64,000 bases of DNA, from assembly GCF_003646465.1 (NCBI RefSeq), contig NZ_QZEX01000001.1:186001-250000 (forward strand), read 5' to 3'. Origin of the DNA: Chachezhania antarctica (GTDB taxonomy: Bacteria > Pseudomonadota > Alphaproteobacteria > Rhodobacterales > Rhodobacteraceae). Of this stretch, positions 35,503 to 44,958 are shown piece by piece. A program made the translations under genes and the position numbers. The notes beneath the pieces are model-generated. The model was not told the origin of the DNA. It was given only the letters and a program-made list of their open reading frames with translations, and searched no databases. The number at the start of each line of letters is the position of its first letter. The first letter of the stretch is position 1.

Positions 35503-35925
35503 TCAGTCCGGATCGGTATTGCCCAACGCGCAGACCGCTTTCCATTCCGCCTCGGTCACCGGCTGCACGGACAGGCGGGAGTTCTTCACCAGCACCATGT
35601 CGGAAAGCCGGTCGTCCGCCTTGATCATGTCCAGCGTGACGGGTTTTGCAAAGGGTCTGACGGCCCGGATATCGACGCATTCCCACCTTTCGTCATCGGT
35701 GGTGCTGTCGGGATGGGCTTCTGCCGACACCTCGACCACGCCGACAACGGCCTTCTCCTTCTGCGAATGGTAGAAGAAGCCCCGGTCGCCCGCATTCATG
35801 TCCCGCATGAAGTTGCGGGCCTGGTAATTGCGCACGCCGTCCCATTCCTCTCCCGCGGCCCCCTTGGCCACCTGGTCGTCCCAGCTCCACGTCGACGGTT
35901 CGGATTTGAAAAGCCAGTAGGCCAT
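35503..35925 (-). CDS. EVE domain-containing protein
   Basis: 140 residues from the ATG at 35925 (MAYWLFKSEPSTWSWDDQVA, the usual family beginning); an earlier ATG at 35958 would add eleven residues. The EVE domain is a PUA/YTH-like fold that recognises modified bases in nucleic acids. Marks are WDGVRNYQARNFMRDMNAGD, RGFFYHSQKEKAVVGVVEVS and VTLDMIKADDRLSDMVLVKN, with a C-terminal SVQPVTEAEWKAVCAL. Such stand-alone EVE proteins are common housekeeping genes in alphaproteobacteria and often lie beside gpsA and tsaD as here. Confidence 0.93.
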   Translation of the reverse strand: MAYWLFKSEPSTWSWDDQVAKGAAGEEWDGVRNYQARNFMRDMNAGDRGFFYHSQKEKAVVGVVEVSAEAHPDSTTDDERWECVDIRAVRPFAKPVTLDMIKADDRLSDMVLVKNSRLSVQPVTEAEWKAVCALGNTDPD

Positions 35926-35988
35926 CGGCAATACTCCCTGCGCATGTGGGAACATCATGCCACAGCCAGCCGTTCAGGCAATGGCGTG

Positions 35989-36960
35989 TCAGTCCAGTTC
36001 GTCCTTCAACGGCCGGGCCAGCAGCGCCTCTATCGCGCCGGACACGGTCAGGTCCCCGTCCAGCAGAGCCACCACGGCCCGCGTGATCGGCATGTCCAGC
36101 CCTTGGCGCGCGGCCTCGTCCGCCACGGCACGGGCGGTGGCGGCGCCTTCGACGGTCTGGCCCGCGTCGAAGTCTTCGCCCTGCCCCAGCGACAGGCCCA
36201 TACGATAGTTCCGCGATTGCGCCGACGTGCAGGTCAGCGCCAGATCGCCAAAGCCCGACAGCCCCGCCAGCGTTTCCGGCTGGGCGTCGCGCGGTTCGGC
36301 AAGGCGTTGCATCTCGGCATAGCCACGGGTCATCAGAGCCGCCCGCGCACTTTCCCCAAGCCCTGCACCTATGGCGGCACCGCAGGCGATGGCGATGACG
36401 TTCTTCATAGCCCCGCCGATTTCGGCACCCGCCACGTCTTCCGTCCGGTAGAGCCGCAGGGCGAAGGTGCTCAGCCGCTCCTGCAACGCCGCGCCGGCAT
36501 CCGGGTCGCCACAGGCAAGCGTCAGGGCGGTGGGCAACCCCTTTGCGATATCCGCCGCGAAGGACGGGCCGGTCAGCAACGCAGGAACGGCGGTCGGCAC
36601 GGCTTCGGCAATGACCGAGGACGGGCCAAGACCCGTTGTCAGCTCGATCCCCTTGCAGCAGGCGACCAAAGCACGGCCGGCCAGGTCGGGCGCGTTGGCC
36701 GTCAGAACCGCGCGCAGTTTCTGCATCGGGACGGCTAGCAGCACCGGCCCGTCGTAAAGCGCATCCCCGACCGATCCGCAGACTGTGATCGCGTCGGGCA
36801 GCGCCGCATCGGGCAGGCGTTTCGCGTTATGGCGGGTGGCCTGCATCTCGGCCGCCTGATCGGCGTCCCGCGCCCACATCCGCACCGGGCCGTTTTCGGC
36901 CAGCGCGATGGCCAGCGCCGTGCCAAAGGCGCCTGCGCCCAGAACCGTCACCGTGGTCAT
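35989..36960 (-). CDS. gpsA: Glycerol-3-phosphate dehydrogenase [NAD(P)+]
   Basis: 323 residues from the ATG at 36960, which overlaps the tsaD stop by four bases. GpsA reduces dihydroxyacetone phosphate to sn-glycerol 3-phosphate for phospholipid synthesis. The N-terminal nucleotide loop is [20 protein letters not shown]; further marks are [60 protein letters not shown] with the catalytic lysine, and [20 protein letters not shown]. It is opposite in pathway direction to GlpD, encoded 16 kb away. Confidence 0.96.
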   Translation of the reverse strand: MTTVTVLGAGAFGTALAIALAENGPVRMWARDADQAAEMQATRHNAKRLPDAALPDAITVCGSVGDALYDGPVLLAVPMQKLRAVLTANAPDLAGRALVACCKGIELTTGLGPSSVIAEAVPTAVPALLTGPSFAADIAKGLPTALTLACGDPDAGAALQERLSTFALRLYRTEDVAGAEIGGAMKNVIAIACGAAIGAGLGESARAALMTRGYAEMQRLAEPRDAQPETLAGLSGFGDLALTCTSAQSRNYRMGLSLGQGEDFDAGQTVEGAATARAVADEAARQGLDMPITRAVVALLDGDLTVSGAIEALLARPLKDELD

Positions 36961-38072
36961 GCCTTGGCCCCCTTGCGCCCGCTGCCCAGCATCGCCTGCG
37001 CGCCCGCATCCAGCGGCCAGCGTGGGCGGGCGGACAGGTCCATCCCGTCGGTATGACCCAGCCGGAACCGCTCGATCCCGGCATAGGCGATCATTGCCGC
37101 ATTGTCGGTACACAGCCGCAGGGGCGGCGCGAGGAAGGCCGCGCCCGCGGCTTCAGCAACCGTCTCCAGCGCCCCGCGGATCGCCTGGTTGGCAGCGACA
37201 CCACCGGCAACGGCGATCAGGGGGACGGGGGGCGCGGTTTCGGAGATGTAGATCCCCAGTGCCCGCGCCGTCTTGGCCGCCAGAACGTCGGCCACCGCGG
37301 CCTGGAAACCGGCACACAGATCGGCGCGGTCGGTGCGGGTCAGCCCGCCCTTTTCCTCGACCACCCTGTCGCGCATCCGCAGCAGCGCCGTCTTCAGGCC
37401 GGAGAAGGACATGTTGCAATCGTGACGGTCCAGAAGCGGGCGCGGGAACCGGAACCGCTTCGGATCGCCCGCCTTCGCCTCCGCCTCGACCGCCGGGCCG
37501 CCGGGTTGGGTCAGCCCCAGGAGGCGCGCCACCTTGTCGAAGGCCTCTCCCGGCGCGTCGTCGATCGTGCCGCCCAGACGGCGGAAACTTTCCGGGCCCT
37601 CGACGATCAGGAACTGGCAATGCCCGCCGGAGACGAGCAGCATCAGGTAGGGAAACTCGGCCCCGTCCGTCAGCCGGGGGGTCAGCGCGTGACCCGCAAG
37701 GTGGTTCACGCCCACCAGCGGCAGGCCCGTGGCCAAGGCGATCCCCTTGGCGCACATCACGCCCGACATGACGCCGCCGATCAGCCCCGGCCCGGCCGTA
37801 ACGGCAATGGCATCGAGCACGCGAAAGGCCTCCGGCGCCCTGCCCAGCCCGGCCTCGGCCAAGGCGGCGGCAACGCAGACGTCCAGCTTTTCCGCATGGG
37901 CGCGGGCCGCCAGTTCTGGCACCACCCCGCCAAAGGGCGCATGAAGGTCGGACTGGCCATGAACGACCGAGGACAGGATTTCCGCCCGCCCCCCCGGACG
38001 CTGCCGCACGATCGCCGCGGCGGTGTCGTCGCAGCTGCTTTCCAGCCCCAGTAGCGTCAGCTCCTGCGCCAT
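36957..38072 (-). CDS. tsaD: tRNA N6-adenosine threonylcarbamoyltransferase TsaD
   Basis: 371 residues from the ATG at 38072 ([20 protein letters not shown]). TsaD transfers threonylcarbamoyl to A37 of ANN-decoding tRNAs with TsaB and TsaE. The metal-binding HLAGH motif, [34 protein letters not shown] and [17 protein letters not shown] are all present, as is the C-terminal [13 protein letters not shown]. It is slightly longer than E. coli TsaD because of an extra loop around residues 300-310 and a basic tail. It is divergent from hemD across 81 bp. Confidence 0.97.
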   Translation of the reverse strand: MAQELTLLGLESSCDDTAAAIVRQRPGGRAEILSSVVHGQSDLHAPFGGVVPELAARAHAEKLDVCVAAALAEAGLGRAPEAFRVLDAIAVTAGPGLIGGVMSGVMCAKGIALATGLPLVGVNHLAGHALTPRLTDGAEFPYLMLLVSGGHCQFLIVEGPESFRRLGGTIDDAPGEAFDKVARLLGLTQPGGPAVEAEAKAGDPKRFRFPRPLLDRHDCNMSFSGLKTALLRMRDRVVEEKGGLTRTDRADLCAGFQAAVADVLAAKTARALGIYISETAPPVPLIAVAGGVAANQAIRGALETVAEAAGAAFLAPPLRLCTDNAAMIAYAGIERFRLGHTDGMDLSARPRWPLDAGAQAMLGSGRKGAKA

Positions 38073-38153
38073 GGCGCGCGGTACTCCAAGATTGCGTGTC
38101 CGTGCAGGGCAGGTAACACTCTGCCCAAACCGAAACAATCGCCGCGATACCAC

Positions 38154-38891
38154 ATGACCGACCGTCCCGTGCTGCTTCTGACCAGACCCGAGCCCGCAGC
38201 AAGGCGGTTCGCGGCGATGCTGTCGCCGCAGGTTCTTGCCGCAACAGAGCTCTGCATCTCGCCCCTGATGGAGGTCTGCATCACCGGTGACGCGTTCGAA
38301 CCGGGCGGGGCGCGGGGGTTCATCTTCACGTCGGCCAATGGCGTGGTGGCCGCATCGGTGCTGACGGCTGACCGGACATTGCCCTGCTATTGCGTGGGCA
38401 AGGCCACGACCCGCGCGGCGGAGGAGGCCGGCTGGCCCGCCCGACAGCGCGGCGAAGACGCCGAAAGCCTGATTTCCGGCCTGCTGCAACACCGCCCCAT
38501 GCCGCCGCTTTTGCATCTGCGCGGCGAACATGCCCACGGATTCATCGCAAAACGGCTGACGGACAATGGTCTGAAAACCCGCGAGGCCGTGGTCTATGAC
38601 CAGCGCCCCCGCCCACTGACCGTCCGTGCCACCGAAGCCATGGCCGGTGCGCTTGCGGTGATCGCGCCGCTGTTTTCACCGCGTTCCGCCCAGCTTTTCA
38701 TGGAAGCGGGCGCCATCCGGGCCCCTTTGCATGTTGTCGCGATGAGCCCGGCGGTGGCCGACGTCGTCCACAGATTGCAGCCCCGCAGCCTGACAATTGC
38801 CGATCAGCCGAACGCGGATGCGATGGCACAAGCGATTGAAAATGTCGCGGCACAGGTGTGCCGCCTTGAGAGGGGGGGAGGCGGGGGTTAA
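38154..38891 (+). CDS. hemD: Uroporphyrinogen-III synthase
   Basis: 245 residues. HemD cyclises hydroxymethylbilane with ring-D inversion to give uroporphyrinogen III, the branch point for haem, sirohaem and cobalamin. Like most HemD proteins the sequence is weakly conserved but shows [76 protein letters not shown] and [14 protein letters not shown] with [10 protein letters not shown]. It starts a three-gene unit hemD-mic60-hemY; hemC is not in the window. Confidence 0.92.
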   Translation: MTDRPVLLLTRPEPAARRFAAMLSPQVLAATELCISPLMEVCITGDAFEPGGARGFIFTSANGVVAASVLTADRTLPCYCVGKATTRAAEEAGWPARQRGEDAESLISGLLQHRPMPPLLHLRGEHAHGFIAKRLTDNGLKTREAVVYDQRPRPLTVRATEAMAGALAVIAPLFSPRSAQLFMEAGAIRAPLHVVAMSPAVADVVHRLQPRSLTIADQPNADAMAQAIENVAAQVCRLERGGGGG

Positions 38892-38941
38892 GCTGCGATG
38901 CGGAAATCGGTGTACCGGTTCAAGAATCAAGGGAGTGGGAC

Positions 38942-40531
38942 GTGGCCAAGAACAAGTCTTCAGACAAGTCGACCATGTCGCCTGCGGACAAGTCCGCGAA
39001 AGAAGATCTGACCGACGATGCGGTCGCGCCCTCCCAGGATGAAGCGGCAACGTCATCCGATGGACGGGACGCCGACAGCGATGCCAGCCCGGAAACGGAT
39101 CGCGACGCGCCGCCGGCCGAACTGGACGAACAGCCCGAAGGCCGCATGCCTGAACCCGACGCGGCCGAGGAACCCCGGCCCGAAAGCGCCCTGACCCCGG
39201 CCGATCCGGACCAGGCGACCGAAGCCTCGCTGGACGAGGACGCGACCTCAGCCACCGGTCAGGAAGGCGGCACCGATACCGACCCGACCGAACCCGCGGA
39301 TACCGCGCTGGCCTCGGAAGAGGCGGAGCCCGAGGCCTCTGCCGGTGACATGCGGGAACCCGGGCCCGCGGATACCGCTGTACATACTGCGGCAGATACC
39401 CCTCCTCCCCCGCCTGCGGCCGAAAAGGTCGTGGTGGAAAAGCGTGGTGGCTTCTTCCCCCTGGTTCTGGGTGGCGTGATCGCTGCCGCGATCGGCTTTG
39501 CCGCCGGGTCGACAGGGCTTCTGAACTCCGTGCTGCCATCCTCGGTACAGGACGAACGCGACAGCGCCGCGGCGCAGACATCCAGCGAACTGGCGGCGCT
39601 GAAATCTGAAACCGAACAGCAGGCGAAAGACCTTGAAGCACTGAAGGCACAGCTGGCCGAAAGCCCTGCCCCTGCGGACAGCCCCGACGTGGACGCGCTG
39701 AAAAGCACCACCGATACGCTTTCGACCAAGCTCGCCGCGCTGGAAAAGTCGGTCGCGGACCTGACATCGCAGACCGGGCCGCTGGCCGACCGCGTCACGC
39801 GGATCGAACAGAACCCGTCGGGCGATGCGGCAACGCAGGCCGCGACCGAGTCCTTCAAGGCGGAACTGGCCAAGCTGTCCGAGGCGATCCAGACGCAGAA
39901 GGCGACGCTCGACAAGCAGATCGCCGAACAGGAAACCCAGATGAAGTCCTTCGCCGCCGACCAGGATCAGAAGATCCAGGCTCTGGTCGCCGAAGCGAAA
40001 GCCGCCGAAGCCAAGGCGCAGGAGCTTGAGGCCGCCGCAAGTGCCGCCGCCCAGCGATCCGAGATGCGCGCCGTGGTGGCCGATATCGGGATCGCCCTGA
40101 ACGACGGTTCCCCCTATGCCGACCTTGTCGCCAAGCTGACAGCGGGCGATGTCGACGTGCCCGATGCGCTGGCCACCCCGGCAGATGGCGGCGTGCCCAC
40201 GCTTTCAAGCCTGCGCGACAGCTTCCCGCAGACCGCGCGCGATGCGCTCGCGGCCGTCCGCCAGGGCGAAAGCGGCGGGCTGCAGGCGTTCCTGGACCGC
40301 CAGCTGCAGGTGCGTACGATCGAACCGAAGGAGGGCAACAGCGCCGATGCCATCCTGTCCCGCGCGCAGGCCGCGATTTCGGCCGGAGAACTTGAGAAAG
40401 CCGTGACGCTTGTCGGCTCGCTCTCCGAACCGGCCAAGTCGGCCGTGCAATCATGGGAGACCGCGGCGCAGACCCGGCTCGCAGCCGTGCAGGCGAATGC
40501 GTCGCTGGCGCAAAGCCTGAACTCCAACTGA
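38942..40531 (+). CDS. Mitofilin/Mic60-like membrane protein (COG4223)
   Basis: 529 residues from a GTG. The N-terminal 155 residues are acidic and low in complexity. A single membrane segment follows (FFPLVLGGVIAAAIGFAAGS, about 176-195), then an extended coiled coil (about 205-375), rich in Glu, Ala, Lys and Gln. A C-terminal mitofilin-type helical domain (about 375-525) contains AVVADIGIALNDGSPYADLV and SLRDSFPQTARDALAAVRQG. Alphaproteobacterial Mic60 homologues, linked to membrane curvature and cristae-like invaginations, characteristically lie between hemD and hemY. The topology suggests a cytoplasmic N-terminus and a periplasmic coiled coil. Confidence 0.88.
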   Translation: MAKNKSSDKSTMSPADKSAKEDLTDDAVAPSQDEAATSSDGRDADSDASPETDRDAPPAELDEQPEGRMPEPDAAEEPRPESALTPADPDQATEASLDEDATSATGQEGGTDTDPTEPADTALASEEAEPEASAGDMREPGPADTAVHTAADTPPPPPAAEKVVVEKRGGFFPLVLGGVIAAAIGFAAGSTGLLNSVLPSSVQDERDSAAAQTSSELAALKSETEQQAKDLEALKAQLAESPAPADSPDVDALKSTTDTLSTKLAALEKSVADLTSQTGPLADRVTRIEQNPSGDAATQAATESFKAELAKLSEAIQTQKATLDKQIAEQETQMKSFAADQDQKIQALVAEAKAAEAKAQELEAAASAAAQRSEMRAVVADIGIALNDGSPYADLVAKLTAGDVDVPDALATPADGGVPTLSSLRDSFPQTARDALAAVRQGESGGLQAFLDRQLQVRTIEPKEGNSADAILSRAQAAISAGELEKAVTLVGSLSEPAKSAVQSWETAAQTRLAAVQANASLAQSLNSN

Positions 40532-40544
40532 AGGATCCGCATTC

Positions 40545-42116
40545 ATGCTGTGGTCACTGATCAAGGTCGTCGTCTTCCTCGCCATCGTTGCGGGGCTGGC
40601 GCTTGGTGCGGAATATCTGATGGACAGCCAGGGCGGGGTGCAGATCACCGCCGCCGGCGCAGAATACACGCTGCAACCTTTGCAGGCGGTGATCGCGCTT
40701 CTGGTGCTGTGTCTTGCGATCTGGCTGCTGACGAAGGTCGTATCGCTGATCTTCGCGGTCCTGTCCTTCCTTGCGGGCGACGAAACCGCGATCACGCGCT
40801 TTTTCGACCGTGGCCGCGAACGCCGCGGTTTCAAGGCGTTGACCGAAGCGATGGTGGCCCTTGCGGGCGGCGAATCCCGCGAGGCGATGAAGAAAGCCTC
40901 GAAAGCCGAAAAGCTGCTGCAACGGCCCGAACTGACGGGGCTTTTGCGCGCGCAGGCGGCTGAAGCGACGGGGGATACCGCCAAGGCCTCCGCCGCCTAC
41001 AAGGAGCTGATTTCCTACGATCAGACCCGCTTCGTCGGCGTCCGCGGTATCCTGCGGCAGAAGATGTCGGCCGGTGAGAACGACACCGCGCTGCAACTGG
41101 CCGAAAAGGCCCTGACGCTCCGCCCCCGCAATGCCGAAGTACAGGACACGTTGCTGAAGCTTCAGGCCAACGCCGAAGACTGGGCCGGCGCGCGCTCCAC
41201 CCTGTCGGCCAAGCTGAAATCGGGGAATATTCCGCGCGATGTCTATGCCCGCCGTACCGCCGTTCTGGCGCTGGGACAGGCGCGCACCGGCATGGGGCTG
41301 GAAACCACCGCCGCCGAACGCGACCAGGCGATCGAGGCGAACCGCCTGTCGCCCGAACTGGTGCCCGCGGCGGCCGCCGCGGCACGCGCCCACCTCGCCA
41401 AAAGCAACAAGCGCGCCGCCGGACGGGTGATCCGCAAGGCGTGGGACGCGCAGCCCCACACCGACCTTGCCGCCGCCTTCGCCGAGATCGAGCCTGACGA
41501 GACGCCGCAGGCCCGTATCAAGCGGTTCAGCGCGCTGGCCCGGATGAAGCCCGACCATCCGGAAACCCGGCGGATCATGTCCGAACTGCATCTTGCCGCC
41601 GAAGATTTCCCCGGCGCACGCAAGGCGCTTGGGCCGCTGGCCGACGACGCCCCGGATGCACGCTTCTGCACGCTGATGGCCGCCATCGAACGCGGTCAGG
41701 GCGCTCCGGACAATGTGGTCAACGGCTGGCTGACCCGCGCGATCACGGCGCCCCGCGGTCCGCAATGGGTATGCGACAACTGCCAGCACGTTCACGGCGA
41801 CTGGCGCCCGATCTGCGAACAGTGCGAAGGCTTCGACACGCTTACCTGGCGGTCGCCGCCGGTGCCCGTGATCTCGTCCACCACGGCTGCGTACCTTTTG
41901 CCGCTGATCGTGGGCAAGGGCGACGTGGTGGCGGGCGACGATACACTCCCCGTCCCCGCCTATTCCGCCGCCAGCGACGACATCCACGAGGCCGAACCGG
42001 TCGACGAAACGCCGGCCACAACCCCGGACGACCCGCCGGAAAACGCGGACATGGCCGAGACGCCCGAGCCCGCGACCGAAGGCACCGAAGACGCGGACCG
42101 CCGTACGTCAAAATAG
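40545..42116 (+). CDS. hemY: HemY-type TPR membrane protein
   Basis: 523 residues. Two N-terminal membrane helices (about 5-22 and 45-68) flank a short periplasmic loop, the HemY_N domain, including LTKVVSLIFAVLSFLAGD. A tetratricopeptide-like helical array follows: EALRAQAAEATGDTAKASAAY-type helices, LAEKALTLRPRNAEVQDTL and ARTALGPLADDAPDARFCTL-type units. A C-terminal zinc-ribbon-like CDNCQHVHGDWRPICEQC (about 406-423) and an acidic Pro/Thr-rich tail close it. In spite of its name this is not protoporphyrinogen oxidase; it is a haem-operon membrane scaffold of unclear role. It starts 13 bases after mic60. Confidence 0.92.
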   Translation: MLWSLIKVVVFLAIVAGLALGAEYLMDSQGGVQITAAGAEYTLQPLQAVIALLVLCLAIWLLTKVVSLIFAVLSFLAGDETAITRFFDRGRERRGFKALTEAMVALAGGESREAMKKASKAEKLLQRPELTGLLRAQAAEATGDTAKASAAYKELISYDQTRFVGVRGILRQKMSAGENDTALQLAEKALTLRPRNAEVQDTLLKLQANAEDWAGARSTLSAKLKSGNIPRDVYARRTAVLALGQARTGMGLETTAAERDQAIEANRLSPELVPAAAAAARAHLAKSNKRAAGRVIRKAWDAQPHTDLAAAFAEIEPDETPQARIKRFSALARMKPDHPETRRIMSELHLAAEDFPGARKALGPLADDAPDARFCTLMAAIERGQGAPDNVVNGWLTRAITAPRGPQWVCDNCQHVHGDWRPICEQCEGFDTLTWRSPPVPVISSTTAAYLLPLIVGKGDVVAGDDTLPVPAYSAASDDIHEAEPVDETPATTPDDPPENADMAETPEPATEGTEDADRRTSK

Positions 42117-42214
42117 GGGTTTCCAGCAATTCGGGGCGGTGCTAAAGGACCGCTCCACCGGGGTCTTCAAAGGTTCCACCCTCCGCATGGGCCGAATCCC
42201 GGCCACCGGAGAAC

Positions 42215-42290
42215 GCCGCAGTAGCTCAGCTGGTAGAGCACATCATTCGTAATGATGGGGTCGGGGGTTCGAGTCCCTTCTGCGGCACCA
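42215..42290 (+). tRNA. tRNA-Thr(CGT)
   Basis: 76 nt with a genomically encoded CCA. The acceptor stem gccgcag/ctgcggc pairs fully, the D arm is gctc/gagc, and the anticodon stem catca/tgatg encloses loop ttcgtaa with anticodon CGT (threonine, codon ACG). The T arm gtcggggg-ttcgagtc-ccttc has the standard TTCGA. The gene is followed at once by the degraded start of an integrase gene, so its 3' end probably served as an attachment site. Confidence 0.96.
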
Positions 42291-42430
42291 CTTCCACATC
42301 CAGACATGACCGAGGACTTCCGGAAGACCTCTTTTCATATAGGTTTTGGCCTCCTTGTGCCTGGCTCCGTCCGATGGAGTGCGGAACACCCGCGCAATGC
42401 CCCGGAACGACCCGAAGAGTCCCGGATTTT

Positions 42431-42548
42431 GAGCGCTGTACCTGGACAATCTGGCGCATGACGTAACGGTTCGCGGGCAAGGAGAAGCTCCTTTCCCTGG
42501 GCGCCTGTCTGGCGGTGTCTCTGCAATCCGCTCGAAACGCGCCCTAAC
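42431..42548 (+). pseudogene. Remnant of a P4-type tyrosine integrase (N-terminal DUF4102 part)
   Basis: Beginning at tgg 42453, one frame reads WRMT-stop-RFAGKEKLLSLGA followed by CLAVSLQSAR, to a TAA at 42546. This is the N-terminal arm-binding (DUF4102) segment of P4-like integrases, whose usual form is W-R-M-x-Y-R-F-x-G-K-E-K-L-L-S-L-G-x-Y-P-x-V-S-L-x-x-A-R; the Tyr codon has become TAA. Just upstream, in another frame, ALYL (42434 onward) matches the preceding GLYL segment, so there is a frameshift too. The catalytic domain is gone. About 140 bp separate it from tRNA-Thr, the usual spacing for an integrase next to its attachment site. Confidence 0.65.
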
Positions 42549-42867
42549 CGAACACAGCCACCCCTTCGGACCATACGCGCAAAGCGGCGGCCGTCAGGCA
42601 GCCCGTGCCCAGGATGAAGGCCCCTGCGGACGAGATGCCTTCGACCAGAAGCAGCCGTCCGATTTCGGGGCTGTCGGTGTACCGGCGGCGAAGCGCATCC
42701 ACGACACGCGCGCGCCACGCCAGAAAGGCCGCGATGGCGGCGAACACCCCCGCCATCGTGAAATTGACGTGCACGAGGCTGGCGTCGAACAGGAACGGCC
42801 CCGTCGCCGTGACAGCCGCAAGGGCCAGCCACGACAGGGCCGCGAGGTATCCGAGCCATCGTGTCAT
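42544..42867 (-). CDS. Small membrane protein of unknown function
   Basis: 107 residues from the ATG at 42867. Three hydrophobic segments are visible (about 5-22, 30-50 and 80-100), with a basic loop WRARVVDALRRRYTDSPEIG between the second and third. I do not recognise the family. Its end overlaps the last codon of the integrase remnant on the other strand by five bases, and it lies 19 bases downstream of the META-domain gene, possibly cotranscribed with it. Confidence 0.6.
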   Translation of the reverse strand: MTRWLGYLAALSWLALAAVTATGPFLFDASLVHVNFTMAGVFAAIAAFLAWRARVVDALRRRYTDSPEIGRLLLVEGISSAGAFILGTGCLTAAALRVWSEGVAVFG

Positions 42868-42886
42868 CGCGGCCGTCCGCCCGGTG

Positions 42887-43792
42887 CTATTCGGCGACGA
42901 AGGCCGACAGCGGCACATCGACCACGTGCGCGGCGGCGGTCACGCGGACGGTTTCGCCCATGTCCTGGGCTTCGGTCACACGTTCGCTGACCCCGGCCGA
43001 TGCTGTGAAGGTATTCTCTCTGTAGTCCAGCAGAAGGCGGTCGTTGTCCGGGAAATACACGAGGATCGCGCCGGTGCCGTCGCCTTCACGGGCCACGCCG
43101 TAATCGCATTTCTCGGGCTCGGACGCGCCCGCGGGCCGGCAATCCAGCCGTCCGATCTGGTCGAACAGCTCGGCCCCGGCGCGGCGCGCGGCGGTGGCCG
43201 GTGCAAGGTATTCGGCGGCGGCCCAGCCTTCGGTGCCGGAGTCGTCGGTGTACTTGATCTGGCACCATGTCCGGTCGGTCCGGTCCTCGCAGCCAAGGTT
43301 GCGCATCACCTGCCCCAGGGACGCATGGGACACGACACCCGACTGGGTGGTTGCCTCTCTGCGGATGTTCAGCGTCGCATCCACGCCCGACACGATGACA
43401 AAGGCCGCATCCGCAACGTCGGGCTCTGCCGGGACAAGCGTCGCCGTGACACCATTGCCGGCCAGCGTCAGCCCCTGCGTGAACGGATCGTGCTGCAGCG
43501 CGACGGTCCCGCTCAGCAGCTCAACGATCAATGTCTCCTGCACGACGACATCCGAGTTGATGCAGGCCATGCGCGTCGTGGCGATCCCGCCATCGATGAC
43601 AAGCGTTCCGTCTTCGGCCCGGGCCGACCCGGTGAACCGGTTGCAGCCGGTGCTGCCCGATATCCGGCCGTCATCGGTGAACTGGAGGCTGGGCGCGCCG
43701 GTCGTGGGGGACCCGTCGATCTCGGCGATCTGCCAGTCGGACGCCATGGCAGAACTGGCGGTCAGGGCGAAGGCCGCAGCAAGGATACGCAT
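42887..43792 (-). CDS. Secreted META-domain protein with SH3-like segment
   Basis: 301 residues from the ATG at 43792, which has GGAG at a good distance. An ATG at 43807 gives a one-base TGATG overlap with the preceding gene and five more residues. After a signal peptide (MRILAAAFALTASSAMA), residues 20-120 form a META domain (HslJ-like), with PSLQFTDDGRISGSTGCNRF and TTRMACINSDVVVQETLIVE. Residues 130-200 resemble a bacterial SH3 domain (ATLNIRREATTQSGVVSHAS, CQIKYTDDSGTEGWAAAEYL). The last 100 residues are an unassigned beta-rich domain with a cysteine pair. An envelope location is expected; the role is unknown. Confidence 0.8.
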   Translation of the reverse strand: MRILAAAFALTASSAMASDWQIAEIDGSPTTGAPSLQFTDDGRISGSTGCNRFTGSARAEDGTLVIDGGIATTRMACINSDVVVQETLIVELLSGTVALQHDPFTQGLTLAGNGVTATLVPAEPDVADAAFVIVSGVDATLNIRREATTQSGVVSHASLGQVMRNLGCEDRTDRTWCQIKYTDDSGTEGWAAAEYLAPATAARRAGAELFDQIGRLDCRPAGASEPEKCDYGVAREGDGTGAILVYFPDNDRLLLDYRENTFTASAGVSERVTEAQDMGETVRVTAAAHVVDVPLSAFVAE

Positions 43793-43806
43793 CTTGGTCT
43801 CCGACA

Positions 43807-44787
43807 TCAGGACATGATCACGAAATCGCGGCCCGACCGGCGGTCGGGATGCAGCGGCAGGTCGGTGAAGATGAAGATCATCCCCGGATGGCTGTGCTCG
43901 GATATCACCGCGGCAAAGTCGGGATCGGTGCGGACGCGGGTCAGATCGTGCTCGGCCCCGGCCCTGTCGCCATCATAGGTCAGCGCCTCCCACTTCATGC
44001 CGCGTTCCTCGCTGTCGGGACCGTGCAGGATGTAGACATGCGGGCCCAGCGGCTTTCCGTCCCAGATCAGCGGGCCATCGGCGACCTCGCGGTCGTTCTC
44101 GATGATCACGATCCGTTCGTCATGGGACGACGCGATGACCGACGTGATCGGATAGGCATCTTCCAGCGCCCAGTCCGACGGGTGCTTTCGCGGTTCCAGC
44201 GTCGCCAGAACGTTCTCGAATTCGGTCTCGCTGTACTCGCTCAGGATGAAGCCCGGATGCACGACATTGTCGGGGGCCGAGCCCTTGGCCGCGATGATCA
44301 CCGGCGTGCCCAGGTGGGTGATTTCGAACAGCCGTTTCGAAAACGCCAGCGGAAGGCGCACGCAGCCATGGCTGGCCGGATAGCCCGGCAGATTCCCGGC
44401 ATGAAGCGCGATGCCGCCCCAGGTCAGCCGGTTCATGTTGGGCATCGGCGCGTTGTTGTAGGTGGACGAGCGGTGATCGGCATCCTTCTGCAACACGACG
44501 AAGACACCTGTCGGCGTCTCGTGCCCCGGCTTGCCGCTGGAACAGGTGGACACCGCGATGCGCACGCCATTGCGGTAGACATGCACCTTCTGTTCATCCA
44601 GCGACACGATCACCGACACGGGCCCGTCGGGCTGCCGTTCCGGGTGCCACGTGAATTCACCCGGCTTCAGCGCATGCACCTCCTTGTAGACATGCTGCCC
44701 CGGCAATGGCCCCGCCAGCATCGCCAGCCCGCCTGCGGCCGCCAGTGCTCCGAATTCCCGGCGTCCAAGCTTTCGACCGACTGTCAT
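43807..44787 (-). CDS. L,D-transpeptidase family protein
   Basis: 326 residues from the ATG at 44787 (GGAGAGG upstream). The N-terminus GRREFGALAAAGGLAMLAG looks like a twin-arginine or long Sec signal. The YkuD catalytic domain (about 60-195) starts VSVIVSLDEQKVHVYRNGVR, contains TPTGVFVVLQKDADHRSSTY, and has the catalytic signature HAGNLPGYPASHGCVRLP with nucleophilic cysteine and conserved histidines. A second, C-terminal domain of about 130 residues with HDERIVIIENDREVADGPLI is of the type found in two-domain alphaproteobacterial members. It probably cross-links peptidoglycan or anchors proteins to it, in the periplasm. Confidence 0.92.
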   Translation of the reverse strand: MTVGRKLGRREFGALAAAGGLAMLAGPLPGQHVYKEVHALKPGEFTWHPERQPDGPVSVIVSLDEQKVHVYRNGVRIAVSTCSSGKPGHETPTGVFVVLQKDADHRSSTYNNAPMPNMNRLTWGGIALHAGNLPGYPASHGCVRLPLAFSKRLFEITHLGTPVIIAAKGSAPDNVVHPGFILSEYSETEFENVLATLEPRKHPSDWALEDAYPITSVIASSHDERIVIIENDREVADGPLIWDGKPLGPHVYILHGPDSEERGMKWEALTYDGDRAGAEHDLTRVRTDPDFAAVISEHSHPGMIFIFTDLPLHPDRRSGRDFVIMS

Positions 44788-44958
44788 GCTGCACCTCTCC
44801 CCATTGTGTCCCGTTACCGGAATCCTAGTGCGAATACCGCAGGTGGGAAAGGGCTGACACACCAAAGGATTCTCGCTTTGGTTGACGCGGAGAGGTCATC
44901 GGGAATGACAAGCCCGTGCCTCGTGCTATTCTGCGGGAAACATCGACGGAGCCATGCC

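Noticed and set aside
40545-42116. Protoporphyrinogen oxidase (the enzyme named HemY in Bacillus)
   Set aside because: The protein has two N-terminal membrane helices and TPR-like helices with no FAD-binding motif; it is the unrelated proteobacterial HemY.
42226-42480. Minus-strand frame reading through the complement of tRNA-Thr
   Set aside because: Its end is the antisense of the tRNA (LEPPTPSLRM-type peptide), a well-known annotation artefact over tRNA genes.
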